The notes: generated by a model from the sequence alone, not told the origin. DNA of 64,000 nt from Enterobacter sp. 638 (GCF_000016325.1 NC_009436.1:1364001-1428000); one strand, 5' to 3'. Counted from the stretch's first letter, positions 1-8,742 are shown. Numbers and translations: made by a program.

Positions 1-468
1 GGTTCCGGTCAGATTCGTCAGGTGACGGATGGTCGCAGTAACAACACTGAGCCAACCTGGTTCCCGGACAGCCAGAATCTGGCGTTTACGTCCGATCAGG
101 CGGGTCGTCCACAGGTTTACAAAGTTAACGTCAATGGCGGCACACCGCAGCGCATTACCTGGGAAGGTTCACAGAACCAGGACGCTGATGTTAGCAGCGA
201 CGGTAAAACGATGGTAATGGTGAGTTCAGCTGGTGGTCAGCAGCACATTGCCAAACAAGATCTGGTGACGGGTGGCGTACAAGTATTGTCGTCAACGTTC
301 CTGGACGAAACGCCAAGTCTGGCACCTAACGGCACGATGGTAATCTACAGCTCTTCTCAGGGGATGGGATCCGTGTTGAATCTGGTTTCTACAGATGGGC
401 GTTTCAAAGCGCGTCTTCCGGCAACTGATGGACAGGTAAAATCACCTGCCTGGTCGCCGTATCTCTAA
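1..468 (+). CDS. tolB: TolB, C-terminal part (cut by window edge)
   Basis: Periplasmic beta-propeller protein of the Tol-Pal system, which holds the outer membrane in place during division and binds Pal. Only the last 155 residues of a protein usually about 430 long are here; the reading frame is open from base 1. Propeller-type repeats are visible, for example [17 protein letters not shown] near the start and SPAWSPYL at the very end, both typical TolB blades. It is followed after 35 bases by pal, the gene for its partner, in the same direction. Identity is certain from near-verbatim similarity to the enterobacterial protein as I know it. Confidence 0.97.
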   Translation, partial: GSGQIRQVTDGRSNNTEPTWFPDSQNLAFTSDQAGRPQVYKVNVNGGTPQRITWEGSQNQDADVSSDGKTMVMVSSAGGQQHIAKQDLVTGGVQVLSSTFLDETPSLAPNGTMVIYSSSQGMGSVLNLVSTDGRFKARLPATDGQVKSPAWSPYL

Positions 469-479
469 ATAATAATTAA

Positions 480-1025
<546 letters not shown>

Positions 1026-1034
1026 GAGAATTGC

Positions 1035-1829
1035 ATGAGCAGTAACTTCAGACATCACTTGTTGAGTCTGTCGTTACTGATTGGTATAGCGGCCCCCTGG
1101 GCCGCTTTTGCTCAGGCGCCAATCAGTAGTGTCGGCTCAGGCTCGGTCGAAGACCGTGTCACCCAACTCGAGCGTATTTCTAATGCTCACAGTCAGCTTT
1201 TAACCCAACTTCAGCAGCAACTTTCTGATAACCAAAATGATATCGATTCTCTTCGTGGACAAATCCAGGAAAGTCAGTATCAGTTAAACCAGGTTGTCGA
1301 ACGTCAGAAGCAGATTTTGTTGCAGATGGATAGCCTCAGCAGCGGTGCTGCGGGTGCGCAACCTGCGGCTGGAGATCAAACAGGCGCTGCAACAGCAACG
1401 CCTGCACCGTCAACAGGTGCGTCGGCCTCTGCTGGCGCACCTGTACAAAGCGGTGACGCGAATACTGACTACAATGCAGCGATTGCCCTGGTTCAGGACA
1501 AATCTCGTCAGGACGATGCAATCGCGGCGTTTCAAAGCTTCGTGAAGAAATACCCTGATTCGACTTACCAGCCAAACGCAAATTATTGGCTCGGTCAGCT
1601 GAATTACAACAAAGGGAAAAAGGATGATGCGGCGTTTTATTTTGCCTCAGTGGTAAAAAACTACCCCAAATCACCTAAAGCATCTGATGCAATGTTTAAA
1701 GTCGGCGTGATCATGCAGGATAAAGGCGATACTGCAAAAGCGAAGGCTGTGTATCAGCAGGTGGTCAGTAAGTACCCAGGTACTGAAGGCGCTAAACAAG
1801 CGCAAAAACGTCTTGGTTCGATGGGATGA
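1035..1829 (+). CDS. cpoB: Cell division coordinator CpoB
   Basis: Periplasmic protein (264 residues, formerly YbgF) that coordinates PBP1B peptidoglycan synthesis with Tol-driven outer-membrane constriction. It has a signal peptide ending near AAFA at residue 26, then an N-terminal trimerising coiled coil (about 40-95) rich in Gln and Leu. An Ala/Thr/Pro/Ser linker follows (about 100-140), then TPR repeats to the end, including YWLGQLNYNKGKKDDA. It starts 9 bases after pal stops, so it is co-transcribed with pal. A loose inverted repeat (ACCAGAAA...TTTCTGGT, about 1839-1864) follows the stop but has no clear T-run. Confidence 0.96.
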   Translation: MSSNFRHHLLSLSLLIGIAAPWAAFAQAPISSVGSGSVEDRVTQLERISNAHSQLLTQLQQQLSDNQNDIDSLRGQIQESQYQLNQVVERQKQILLQMDSLSSGAAGAQPAAGDQTGAATATPAPSTGASASAGAPVQSGDANTDYNAAIALVQDKSRQDDAIAAFQSFVKKYPDSTYQPNANYWLGQLNYNKGKKDDAAFYFASVVKNYPKSPKASDAMFKVGVIMQDKGDTAKAKAVYQQVVSKYPGTEGAKQAQKRLGSMG

Positions 1830-1912
1830 GTATCGCATGACCAGAAATCGCGTTTTTTCTGGTCGTGCCGCCTGATTCGTAAGCAGTTAAGTGATCTTCA
1901 TCGAAATTTTTG

Positions 1913-1940
1913 TTGCGCTCAATTCTTAAATCAGTAATAT
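1913..1940 (+). promoter_or_regulatory. Probable promoter of the tRNA cluster
   Basis: TTGCGC (1913-1918) and TAATAT (1935-1940) are separated by 16 bases and followed by a GC-rich stretch (GCCGCCG), which suits a stringently controlled stable-RNA promoter. The first tRNA begins about 50 bases downstream. This is an inference from sequence only. Confidence 0.5.
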
Positions 1941-1990
1941 ATGCCGCCGTTGCCAAGGGATATCAAACACCCCAAAAGCAGCAAAATAGT

Positions 1991-2066
1991 GGGTCGTTAG
2001 CTCAGTTGGTAGAGCAGTTGACTTTTAATCAATTGGTCGCAGGTTCGAATCCTGCACGACCCACCA
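1991..2066 (+). tRNA. tRNA-Lys (anticodon TTT), copy 1
   Basis: A 76-nt gene with CCA encoded. The acceptor stem is GGGTCGT paired with ACGACCC, the D-loop TAGCTCAGTTGGTAGA, the anticodon loop CTTTTAA with anticodon TTT, and the T-arm GGTTCGAATCC. It is first in a cluster matching the position of the E. coli lysT-valT-lysW cluster between cpoB and nadA. The four Lys copies in this window look identical base for base. Confidence 0.98.
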
Positions 2067-2091
2067 ATCGTTCTGGTGGAACGCGATAGTA

Positions 2092-2167
2092 AAACGTGAA
2101 GGATAACGTTGCGTCAGCAACGGCAAGTAGGGCGAGGCGGAGCCGAGTCATCCTGCACGACACACCA
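2092..2167 (+). repeat. 76-nt structured tRNA spacer element, copy A
   Basis: This is the first of two near-identical 76-nt spacers (about seven differences from copy B at 2367-2442). It begins AAACGTGAAGGAT and ends ATCCTGCACGACACACCA, one base different from the last 18 bases of the tRNA-Lys genes beside it. CGTGAAGGAT can pair with ATCCTGCACG (one mismatch). Inside are hairpins GTTGC-GTCA-GCAAC and GGC-GGA-GCC. It has no anticodon arm or T-loop, so it is not a tRNA. It would be transcribed with the cluster and cut out during processing. Confidence 0.75.
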
Positions 2168-2188
2168 CAAAGAATTACAGCAGTACAA

Positions 2189-2264
2189 GGGTGATTAGCT
2201 CAGTTGGTAGAGCACCTCCTTTACACGGAGGGGGTCGGCGGTTCGAGCCCGTCATCACCCACCA
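2189..2264 (+). tRNA. tRNA-Val (anticodon TAC)
   Basis: A 76-nt gene with CCA encoded. The acceptor GGGTGAT pairs with ATCACCC. The anticodon stem is CCTCC/GGAGG around loop TTTACAC, giving anticodon TAC, and the T-arm is CGGTTCGAGCCCG. Only three bases separate it from the next tRNA-Lys. The E. coli cluster has two Val genes; only one is present here. Confidence 0.98.
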
Positions 2265-2267
2265 TTT

Positions 2268-2343
2268 GGGTCGTTAGCTCAGTTGGTAGAGCAGTTGACT
2301 TTTAATCAATTGGTCGCAGGTTCGAATCCTGCACGACCCACCA
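2268..2343 (+). tRNA. tRNA-Lys (anticodon TTT), copy 2
   Basis: A 76-nt gene identical in sequence to the copy at 1991-2066, including the encoded CCA. It follows tRNA-Val after three bases, so the two must be separated by processing of one transcript. Confidence 0.98.
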
Positions 2344-2366
2344 ATTTAATATCTGATTAAGATGTT

Positions 2367-2442
2367 AAACGTGAAGGATAATGTTGCTTTAGCAACGGCA
2401 CGAAGGGCGAGGCGAAGCCGAGTCATCCTGCACGACCCACCA
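2367..2442 (+). repeat. 76-nt structured tRNA spacer element, copy B
   Basis: The second copy of the spacer element. Its last 18 bases (ATCCTGCACGACCCACCA) are exactly those of tRNA-Lys. The differences from copy A fall largely outside the proposed stems: hairpin loops TTTA for GTCA and GAA for GGA, and a linker; one further change lies in the CCA-proximal tail. That pattern suggests the fold, rather than the exact sequence, is kept. Confidence 0.75.
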
Positions 2443-2483
2443 ATTTAGATTGGTAAAATGTAAAATTCAGGCAGCACCCGAAT

Positions 2484-2559
2484 GGGTCGTTAGCTCAGTT
2501 GGTAGAGCAGTTGACTTTTAATCAATTGGTCGCAGGTTCGAATCCTGCACGACCCACCA
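2484..2559 (+). tRNA. tRNA-Lys (anticodon TTT), copy 3
   Basis: A 76-nt gene identical to the other Lys copies, with CCA encoded. The spacer before it (2443-2483) is AT-rich and unstructured. Confidence 0.98.
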
Positions 2560-2589
2560 GCCTGAATAAAGAGAAGTAAATCCCGAAAG

Positions 2590-2665
2590 GGGTCGTTAGC
2601 TCAGTTGGTAGAGCAGTTGACTTTTAATCAATTGGTCGCAGGTTCGAATCCTGCACGACCCACCA
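2590..2665 (+). tRNA. tRNA-Lys (anticodon TTT), copy 4
   Basis: The last gene of the cluster, identical to the other Lys copies, with CCA encoded. It is followed at once by a strong intrinsic terminator. Confidence 0.98.
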
Positions 2666-2670
2666 ATGTA

Positions 2671-2698
2671 AAAAAGCGCCCTAAAGGCGCTTTTTTGC
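2671..2698 (+). terminator. Terminator of the tRNA cluster
   Basis: AAGCGCC-CTAAA-GGCGCTT followed by TTTT and preceded by an A-run: a classical Rho-independent terminator five bases after the last tRNA. Confidence 0.93.
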
Positions 2699-2699
2699 T

Positions 2700-2841
2700 A
2701 TCTGCGATTTGAGCAATTCGAATCTGCGGCAGGTTCGAGTCAAAAGAGGTGAGCCACCGTTTCCATTGGCGATGCCCCTGTTCTAGAGCAGAATCGGGTC
2801 CCTCCCACACGACTCACCAATGTAAAAAGGCGACTTTTTGC
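2700..2841 (+). other. Decayed tRNA/terminator remnant before nadA
   Basis: No gene is evident here. CAGGTTCGAGTC (about 2730-2741) resembles a tRNA T-arm. CACGACTCACCAATGTAAAAAGG (about 2808-2830) is an imperfect copy of the tail of the last tRNA-Lys plus the start of its terminator (compare CACGACCCACCAATGTAAAAAAG at 2654-2676). The simplest reading is a further tRNA-Lys unit that has decayed. The minus-strand reading frame ending in GRAGFEPATN is a well-known false ORF of tRNA antisense DNA. Confidence 0.5.
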
Positions 2842-2881
2842 TTTTCAATTTCTGTGACTTTTCACCTCAAATTCGCTATCT

Positions 2882-2899
2882 TGTTTAGTATATAAAACA
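2882..2899 (+). promoter_or_regulatory. NadR operator (nadA-pnuC)
   Basis: TGTTTA-GTATAT-AAAACA matches the NadR box TGTTTA-N6-TAAACA at 11 of 12 positions. It lies 74 bases before the nadA start, so it should repress nadA-pnuC when NAD is plentiful. Confidence 0.8.
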
Positions 2900-2973
2900 T
2901 GGTTGCTGACCTTTTTGCTAAGTTCACAGGAAATAACGCAAAACGGTTAAGCCAGCAAAACGAGATACAATTG

Positions 2974-4017
2974 ATGAGCGTGATGTTTGATCCTGAAGCC
3001 GCAATCTATCCTTTTCCGCCTAAACCTTTGCCGTTAAATCTGGACGAAAAACAGTTTTATCGTGAAAAAATCAAACGTATGCTGAAAGAGCGTGATGCCG
3101 TGATGGTGGCGCATTATTACACCGATCCTGAAATTCAACAGCTGGCTGAAGAGACCGGCGGATGTATTTCTGATTCTCTTGAGATGGCACGTTTTGGGGC
3201 AAAGCATTCTGCGTCAACGCTTCTTGTGGCAGGCGTTCGATTTATGGGCGAGACGGCGAAAATATTGAGTCCGGAAAAGACTATTTTGATGCCAACGCTG
3301 AATGCGGAATGCTCGCTTGATCTGGGCTGCCCGATCGAAGAGTTCAGCGCATTTTGCGATGCGCATCCTGACAGGACCGTCGTGGTGTATGCCAATACCT
3401 CCGCTGCGGTCAAAGCCCGTGCTGACTGGGTTGTTACCTCCAGTATTGCCGTCGAGCTGATCGAGCATCTCGATAGCCTCGGCCAGAAGATCATTTGGGC
3501 ACCAGATAAACATCTGGGCAACTATGTGCAAAAGCAAACGGGCGCGGATGTGCTTTGCTGGCAGGGAGCCTGTATCGTCCATGACGAGTTTAAAACCCAG
3601 GCGCTGGTACGCATGAAGGCGCTGTATCCCGAAGCCGCCATTCTGGTTCATCCAGAGTCACCCCAGTCGATTGTCGACATGGCAGATGCCGTCGGTTCTA
3701 CCAGCCAACTGATCAACGCGGCGAAAACGTTACCGCAGCAGAAGCTTATCGTCGCGACCGATCGCGGTATTTTTTATAAGATGCAGCAAGCGGTGCCGGA
3801 AAAAGAGCTGTTTGAAGCACCCACCGCCGGGGAAGGGGCAACTTGCCGCAGCTGTGCGCATTGTCCGTGGATGGCGATGAACGGGCTTAAAGCGATTGCC
3901 GATGGCCTGGAGTCTGGCGGCGCGGCACACGAAATCCATGTTGATGCAGCTTTACGTGAAGGCGCATTACTTCCGCTTAACCGGATGCTGGAATTTGCGG
4001 CTACACTACGTTCTTGA
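2974..4017 (+). CDS. nadA: Quinolinate synthase NadA
   Basis: [4Fe-4S] enzyme (347 residues) that condenses iminoaspartate with dihydroxyacetone phosphate to quinolinate in de novo NAD synthesis. The three cluster cysteines lie in ECSLDLGCP (about residue 113), [13 protein letters not shown] (about 200) and [15 protein letters not shown] (about 295). The substrate-binding motifs [11 protein letters not shown] and HPESP are present. The ATG at 2974 gives the family N-terminus MSVMFDP; an upstream in-frame start at 2899 would overlap the NadR operator and is rejected. It is the first gene of a two-gene operon with pnuC, 36 bases apart. Confidence 0.98.
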   Translation: MSVMFDPEAAIYPFPPKPLPLNLDEKQFYREKIKRMLKERDAVMVAHYYTDPEIQQLAEETGGCISDSLEMARFGAKHSASTLLVAGVRFMGETAKILSPEKTILMPTLNAECSLDLGCPIEEFSAFCDAHPDRTVVVYANTSAAVKARADWVVTSSIAVELIEHLDSLGQKIIWAPDKHLGNYVQKQTGADVLCWQGACIVHDEFKTQALVRMKALYPEAAILVHPESPQSIVDMADAVGSTSQLINAAKTLPQQKLIVATDRGIFYKMQQAVPEKELFEAPTAGEGATCRSCAHCPWMAMNGLKAIADGLESGGAAHEIHVDAALREGALLPLNRMLEFAATLRS

Positions 4018-4053
4018 TTTAAGACAACGCGTTATACGCGCTCAGGGGAAGAG

Positions 4054-4773
4054 ATGGATTTTTTTAGCACGCAGAACATTCTGGTTCATATTCCGATCGG
4101 GGCGGGTGGCTACGACCTGTCATGGATTGAAGCTGTTGGCACGATAGCGGGCCTGCTCTGTATCTGGCTGGCGAGTCTGGAGAAGATCAGTAACTATGCG
4201 TTCGGCCTGGTCAACGTGACGCTCTTTGCGATTATTTTTTTCCAGATTCAGCTCTATGCCAGTCTCTTGCTGCAACTTTTTTTCTTTGCTGCCAATATTT
4301 ACGGCTGGTACGCGTGGTCACGGCAAAACAGTCAGCAGGAGGCCGAACTGCAAATTCGCTGGCTACCGCTGCCTAAGGCTATCGCATGGCTTGCGGCTTG
4401 CGTCGTCGCCATCGGTCTGATGACGGTCTACATTAACCCGGTATTTGGCTATCTCACGCACATCGCCGTCTCGGTAATGAGCAGCCTTGGACTCAACGTA
4501 ACAATGCCTGAGCTGCAGCCTGACGCCTTCCCGTTCTGGGATTCCTGCATGATGGTGCTTTCCATCGCAGCGATGATTTTGATGACGCGAAAATACGTCG
4601 AAAACTGGCTGCTGTGGGTCATCATCAATGTGATAAGCGTGGTGATCTTTGCCTTGCAGGGCGTTTACGCGATGTCGCTGGAATATCTGCTTCTCACGTT
4701 TATTGCCCTCAACGGCAGTCGGATGTGGATTAACAGCGCGCGTCAGCGTGGCTCACGCGCACTTTCCCGTTAA
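4054..4773 (+). CDS. pnuC: Nicotinamide riboside transporter PnuC
   Basis: Inner-membrane carrier of 239 residues for nicotinamide riboside, feeding NAD salvage. About seven or eight hydrophobic segments are visible, with the family motif [20 protein letters not shown] near residue 190. Its position directly after nadA and the shared NadR box fit joint repression by NAD status. Its stop codon overlaps the stop of the convergent zitB by four bases, leaving no room for a terminator. Confidence 0.97.
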   Translation: MDFFSTQNILVHIPIGAGGYDLSWIEAVGTIAGLLCIWLASLEKISNYAFGLVNVTLFAIIFFQIQLYASLLLQLFFFAANIYGWYAWSRQNSQQEAELQIRWLPLPKAIAWLAACVVAIGLMTVYINPVFGYLTHIAVSVMSSLGLNVTMPELQPDAFPFWDSCMMVLSIAAMILMTRKYVENWLLWVIINVISVVIFALQGVYAMSLEYLLLTFIALNGSRMWINSARQRGSRALSR

Positions 4774-5708
4774 TGATGGTGATGATGTGAATGATCGGGC
4801 TGCGTCTCATTGAGATGGCAGTCCGGTCCATTACAGGGCTGATACTCCATCTGAATGGTGACGTGTGAAATAGTGTAGTGATGCTCAAGAAAGTGCTGAA
4901 TACGGCCCAGCAACGCATCATGGTCATGCGGAGGAATAACCTGAACATGCAGCGTCATGACGGGTTTCTCGCCCACCTGCCAAACGTGAACGTGGTGAAC
5001 ATTACGCACTTCCGGAATGGAGCGAGACAGATTGCGTTTTAGCGCAGGAATATCCATCGAAACCGGCGCGCCTTCCAGCAGTTCATTTACGCTCTCCCGC
5101 AACAAACCCCAGGCGCTACGTAAGACCAGACATGACACCAGCACCGACAAAATCGGGTCAATGGGTGTCCAGCCGGTATAGATAATCACCAGCGCCGCCA
5201 CAATGGCCCCCACCGACCCGAGCAGATCGCCCAAGACATGCAGCGCTGCTGCGCGCACGTTCAGGTTCTTCTCTCCGCTGCCACGATGCAAAATCCAGAA
5301 TGCTGCGATATTTGCCAGCAACCCGGTAATGGCAATCACCATCATCGTCATTCCGGCGATGGGTTGCGGATGGCGAAAACGCTGGAAAGCTTCCCACACA
5401 ATCAAAATCGTTATGACGACCAGCGCGATAGCATTGACGAAAGCCGCGAGCGTCGTGAGCCTAAGCCAGCCGAAAGTATGGCGCGTATTGGGCGGGCGGC
5501 GGGAAAAATGCACTGCAATGAGGGCGAACAGCAGAGCGGCGGCGTCGGTGAGCATATGGCCCGCATCAGCCAGCAAAGCGAGCGAGCCAGAGATCAACCC
5601 GCCTATCACCTCGACCACCATAAAGGTCGCGGTGATGCCAAAAGCGAGCATCAAGCGCTTAGCGTTGTCGTCCTGCGGCGAATCGGAGTGAGAATGTGCA
5701 TGCGCCAT
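4770..5708 (-). CDS. zitB: Zinc exporter ZitB (cation diffusion facilitator)
   Basis: Inner-membrane Zn(II)/H+ antiporter of 312 residues. It has six membrane segments, with the metal-site motifs HMLTD in helix 2 ([13 protein letters not shown]) and HVLGD in helix 5 ([11 protein letters not shown]). A cytoplasmic C-terminal domain follows (HVHVWQVG...). Both ends are His-rich: MAHAHSHS at the start and HSHHHHH at the end. The start is the ATG giving MAHAHSH; upstream extensions in this frame lack family residues. It converges on pnuC. Confidence 0.96.
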   Translation of the reverse strand: MAHAHSHSDSPQDDNAKRLMLAFGITATFMVVEVIGGLISGSLALLADAGHMLTDAAALLFALIAVHFSRRPPNTRHTFGWLRLTTLAAFVNAIALVVITILIVWEAFQRFRHPQPIAGMTMMVIAITGLLANIAAFWILHRGSGEKNLNVRAAALHVLGDLLGSVGAIVAALVIIYTGWTPIDPILSVLVSCLVLRSAWGLLRESVNELLEGAPVSMDIPALKRNLSRSIPEVRNVHHVHVWQVGEKPVMTLHVQVIPPHDHDALLGRIQHFLEHHYTISHVTIQMEYQPCNGPDCHLNETQPDHSHHHHH

Positions 5709-5774
5709 GAAAATGTCCTGATGAGTGAATGTATTACACCTTGAATTTTTAACACTTTGCACAAAATTTTGCAC

Positions 5775-5806
5775 AAAAAAAGGAGAGCTTCAGCTCTCCT
5801 TTTATC
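5775..5806 (-). terminator. Terminator of ybgS
   Basis: AGGAGAGCT-TC-AGCTCTCCT hairpin; read on the minus strand it is followed by seven T. It sits 30 bases beyond the ybgS stop and upstream of zitB. A T-run also flanks the plus strand, so it may work both ways. Confidence 0.85.
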
Positions 5807-5835
5807 TTCAGGCGACACGTTCGTAAAACAACCCG

Positions 5836-6234
5836 TTATTGAGTTGTACCGTCCGTTTTGGTGTCTACTTCGCTGTTGTCCCCGCTGCCGGTTTCCACTT
5901 TTTTGTTCATGTCTGGGCATTTACCGTCTTTACACATTGAGTTTTTGTGCATTTCGTCTTTGGTCATGCCTTCATGATTCATCGTGCCTGAATCGGTACC
6001 GTTCGGATGCAGCATCGTTCCGCTGCTATTGCCGCTCCCGGTGTTGATATTGTTGTTATCAACATTATTAGGGGCTACGTTCTGTTTAGCATCCGGTGCG
6101 ACCTGACCCGCGTCAGCTGCAGCATTTGCTTGTCCATTACTGTTTGAACCTACGGAATCGGCCGCGAGTGCGGCGCCGCTTGCCATTGTCAGCGTTGCTG
6201 TCAGGAAAAGCGTTGCCAGTTTAGTCATTTTCAT
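5836..6234 (-). CDS. ybgS: YbgS-like periplasmic protein
   Basis: Small exported protein (132 residues) of unknown function. A clear signal peptide ends at ALA-A (residue 24). The mature part is rich in Asn, Gly, Asp, Lys and Met, with an [13 protein letters not shown] stretch and a Cys pair in [14 protein letters not shown] that could form a disulphide or bind metal. It ends TDGTTQ like E. coli YbgS. Two ATGs lie in tandem (6237 and 6234); the second has better spacing from AGGAG (7 bases) and gives MKMTKL as in E. coli. It stands alone between zitB and aroG. Confidence 0.88.
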   Translation of the reverse strand: MKMTKLATLFLTATLTMASGAALAADSVGSNSNGQANAAADAGQVAPDAKQNVAPNNVDNNNINTGSGNSSGTMLHPNGTDSGTMNHEGMTKDEMHKNSMCKDGKCPDMNKKVETGSGDNSEVDTKTDGTTQ

Positions 6235-6466
6235 CATGATGCTCCTGTTCTGGTTGTTATTTGCTGGATAACTTCGTCCAACAGTGCAAAGGCGAAAGAG
6301 GGTTTCGCTCAATGGTGAAAGATTCTGAAGTCTGGCGTTATGTCAGAATAGAATCATGTTAAAACATATGAATAGAGTGGTTACCTTTAAAAAGTGTAGG
6401 GTACATCTCGCTTTTCGCTACTTTGTGGCGTTTATTAGCGTAATTCCAGGAATTATCCGTGAGAAG

Positions 6467-6484
6467 TGTAAAACCCCGTTTACA
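6467..6484 (+). promoter_or_regulatory. TyrR box of aroG
   Basis: TGTAAA-ACCCCG-TTTACA is a perfect match to the strong TyrR box TGTAAA-N6-TTTACA, 70 bases before the aroG start. A possible promoter follows: TTGAAA (6506-6511), 17 bases, AAATAT. It implies repression by TyrR with phenylalanine, as known for E. coli aroG. The rest of 6235-6554 (320 bases between divergent genes) shows no gene. Confidence 0.9.
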
Positions 6485-6554
6485 CTTCCTGGCCGACAAG
6501 TTAGATTGAAAGGATTGCATTCATTACCAAATATATGGCTAAGCCGGAACGATC

Positions 6555-7607
6555 ATGAATTATCAGAATGACGATTTACGCATCAAAGAGATCAATGAGT
6601 TATTACCTCCTGTAGCGCTCCTTGAAAAATTCCCCGCCACTGAAAACGCTGCGAACACCGTTTCTCATGCCCGTAAAGCGATCCACAAAATCCTTAACGG
6701 CAATGACGATCGTTTGCTGGTCGTCATCGGTCCCTGTTCCATTCACGATCCCGCTGCAGCGAAAGAGTATGCCGCGCGTCTGCTCACGCTTCGCGAGGAA
6801 TTAAAAGGTGAGCTGGAAGTGGTCATGCGCGTCTATTTTGAAAAGCCGCGTACCACGGTGGGCTGGAAAGGGCTGATCAACGATCCGCACATGGACAACA
6901 GCTTCCAGATCAACGACGGACTGCGTATTGCGCGCAAACTGCTTCTGGAAATTAACGATGCTGGCCTGCCTGCGGCAGGTGAGTTCCTGGATATGATCAC
7001 CCCGCAATACCTTGCCGATTTGATGAGCTGGGGTGCAATTGGTGCCCGTACCACCGAATCCCAGGTGCACCGCGAATTGGCGTCAGGCCTGTCTTGTCCG
7101 GTTGGTTTTAAAAACGGAACGGACGGCACGATTAAAGTGGCTATCGATGCTATCAACGCAGCGGGTGCGCCGCACTGCTTCCTGTCCGTGACCAAATGGG
7201 GTCACTCCGCGATTGTGAATACCAGCGGTAACGGCGACTGCCACATTATTCTGCGTGGCGGCAAAGAGCCAAACTACAGCGCTAAGCATGTCGAAGAAGT
7301 TAAAGCGGGGCTGGAAAAAGCAGGCCTTTCAGCGAAAGTGATGATTGATTTCAGTCATGCCAACTCCAGCAAACAGTTCAAAAAGCAGATGGAAGTCGGC
7401 GCAGACGTTTGTCGGCAACTGATTAGCGGTGAGAATGCGGTGATTGGCGTGATGATTGAGAGCCATCTGGTAGAAGGTAATCAGAATCTGGAGAGCGGCG
7501 AACCGCTGGTCTACGGCAAGAGCGTGACGGATGCTTGTATTGGCTGGGATGATACCGATACGATCCTGCGTCAGTTGGCAGATGCGGTAATAGCGCGTCG
7601 CGGATAA
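6555..7607 (+). CDS. aroG: DAHP synthase, Phe-sensitive (AroG)
   Basis: Cytoplasmic 3-deoxy-D-arabino-heptulosonate-7-phosphate synthase, 350 residues, first step of the shikimate pathway: phosphoenolpyruvate plus erythrose 4-phosphate. Family motifs are all there: GPCSIHDP near residue 60, PRTTVGWKGLINDP near 100, GARTTESQVHRE near 160, and the metal-binding stretch DFSHANSSKQF near 265. The sequence follows the Phe-inhibited isoenzyme rather than AroF or AroH, and the TyrR box fits. It is a single-gene unit, convergent with gpmA. Confidence 0.98.
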   Translation: MNYQNDDLRIKEINELLPPVALLEKFPATENAANTVSHARKAIHKILNGNDDRLLVVIGPCSIHDPAAAKEYAARLLTLREELKGELEVVMRVYFEKPRTTVGWKGLINDPHMDNSFQINDGLRIARKLLLEINDAGLPAAGEFLDMITPQYLADLMSWGAIGARTTESQVHRELASGLSCPVGFKNGTDGTIKVAIDAINAAGAPHCFLSVTKWGHSAIVNTSGNGDCHIILRGGKEPNYSAKHVEEVKAGLEKAGLSAKVMIDFSHANSSKQFKKQMEVGADVCRQLISGENAVIGVMIESHLVEGNQNLESGEPLVYGKSVTDACIGWDDTDTILRQLADAVIARRG

Positions 7608-7621
7608 TTATCCGGCCAAAT

Positions 7622-7653
7622 AAAAAAGCGTGGATTGCTCCACGCTTTTTTTT
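7622..7653 (+). terminator. Terminator between aroG and gpmA (bidirectional)
   Basis: AAAAAAGCGTGGA-TTGC-TCCACGCTTTTTTTT: a long stem with T-runs on both strands, midway between two convergent genes. Confidence 0.95.
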
Positions 7654-7666
7654 ACTCTGGTGAAAA

Positions 7667-8419
7667 TTACTTCGCTTTACCCTGGTTCGCTACGGCCGCT
7701 GCTTTTGCTGCGATTTCGTCAGCGTTACCTAGATAGTAACGTTTGATAGGTTTGAAGTTTTCATCGAACTCATACACCAGCGGTACGCCAGTCGGGATGT
7801 TCAGTTCGAGAATTTCTTCTTCGCCCAAGTTGTCCAGGTATTTCACCAGCGCACGCAGGGAGTTACCGTGAGCGGCAACGATCACGCGCTCACCGCTTTT
7901 CACGCGTGGCAGAATCGTGTCGTTCCAGTAAGGCACAACGCGATCGATGGTCAGCGCCAGGCTCTCGGTCTGTGGCAGCTCGGCATCGGTCAGTTTAGCG
8001 TAACGCGGATCGTGGCCCGGATAGCGCTCGTCGTCTTTGGTCAGCTCTGGTGGAGTCACCGCAAAGCCGCGACGCCACTGCTTAACCTGCTCGTCACCGT
8101 ATTTTTCAGCGGTTTCAGCTTTGTTCAGACCCTGCAGCGCACCGTAGTGACGCTCATTCAGCTTCCAGGATTTCTCAACTGGCAGCCAGGCTTGATCCAG
8201 TTCATCCAGCACGTTCCACAGAGTATGGATGGCACGTTTCAGCACTGAGGTGTAAGCAAAATCAAAGCTAAAGCCTTCATCTTTCAGCAGTTTACCTGCA
8301 GCTTTTGCTTCGCCCACGCCTTTCTCAGACAGATCAACATCATACCAACCGGTGAAGCGGTTTTCGTTGTTCCACTGACTTTCGCCGTGGCGCACCAGAA
8401 CCAGCTTAGTTACAGCCAT
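7667..8419 (-). CDS. gpmA: 2,3-bisphosphoglycerate-dependent phosphoglycerate mutase
   Basis: Glycolytic enzyme (250 residues) that interconverts 3- and 2-phosphoglycerate through a phosphohistidine. The catalytic [10 protein letters not shown] motif (His at about residue 11) is near the N-terminus. The second active-site histidine is in [17 protein letters not shown] near residue 185, and the proton donor region is RHYGALQG. Length and sequence match E. coli GpmA. A Fur-like box lies upstream. Confidence 0.98.
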
Positions 8420-8561
8420 ATCTCACTCCTCATAAGCTTTATTTGCGCTTCATCTCTCACGCTGCCTTTGGTTGGCGTCGCTCTCAAAACCCAGTCACAG
8501 ATTTGCTCCTGGTTTTTTCAGGCTATCCGGTTTGACGCAGCATGAATGATTGTACGCGTTG

Positions 8562-8582
8562 AATGATAACAATTCTCATTAT
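8562..8582 (-). promoter_or_regulatory. Putative Fur box upstream of gpmA
   Basis: AATGATAACAATTCTCATTAT resembles the 19-bp Fur consensus (GATAATGATAATCATTATC) with a few mismatches. It lies about 145 bases upstream of gpmA, which is Fur-regulated in E. coli. The remainder of the 8420-8711 gap is AT-rich and shows no gene or other clear signal. Confidence 0.55.
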
Positions 8583-8711
8583 ATTGCCATGGCGGGGCCA
8601 GCGGCAACGCTTAACCCTAACCATAGCGAAAATAGTGGCCCAGTGTAAGCTGCTTGTGAATTGCGGGTTATGATTTTGTCTGTGAATGACGCTATTTTCA
8701 GCAAGATGGAC

Positions 8712-8738
8712 AAAAAAAGCCCTCCGAGCGGAGGGCTT
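8712..8738 (-). terminator. Terminator of the gal operon
   Basis: AAGCCCTCCG-CT-CGGAGGGCTTTTTTT on the minus strand, just beyond the galM stop. Confidence 0.93.
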
Positions 8739-8742
8739 GAGA

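Noticed and set aside
1991..2665. Repeated units resembling a CRISPR array
   Set aside because: The repeats are complete tRNA-Lys genes with cloverleaf and CCA; spacers are not uniform and there is no cas gene.
2628..2810. 60-residue minus-strand ORF ending GRAGFEPATN
   Set aside because: It runs antisense through the last tRNA-Lys and its terminator. GRAGFEPAT is a familiar false peptide from tRNA antisense strands.
6356..6571. 71-residue ORF upstream of aroG
   Set aside because: It spans the TyrR box and aroG promoter, so it is regulatory DNA, not a leader gene.
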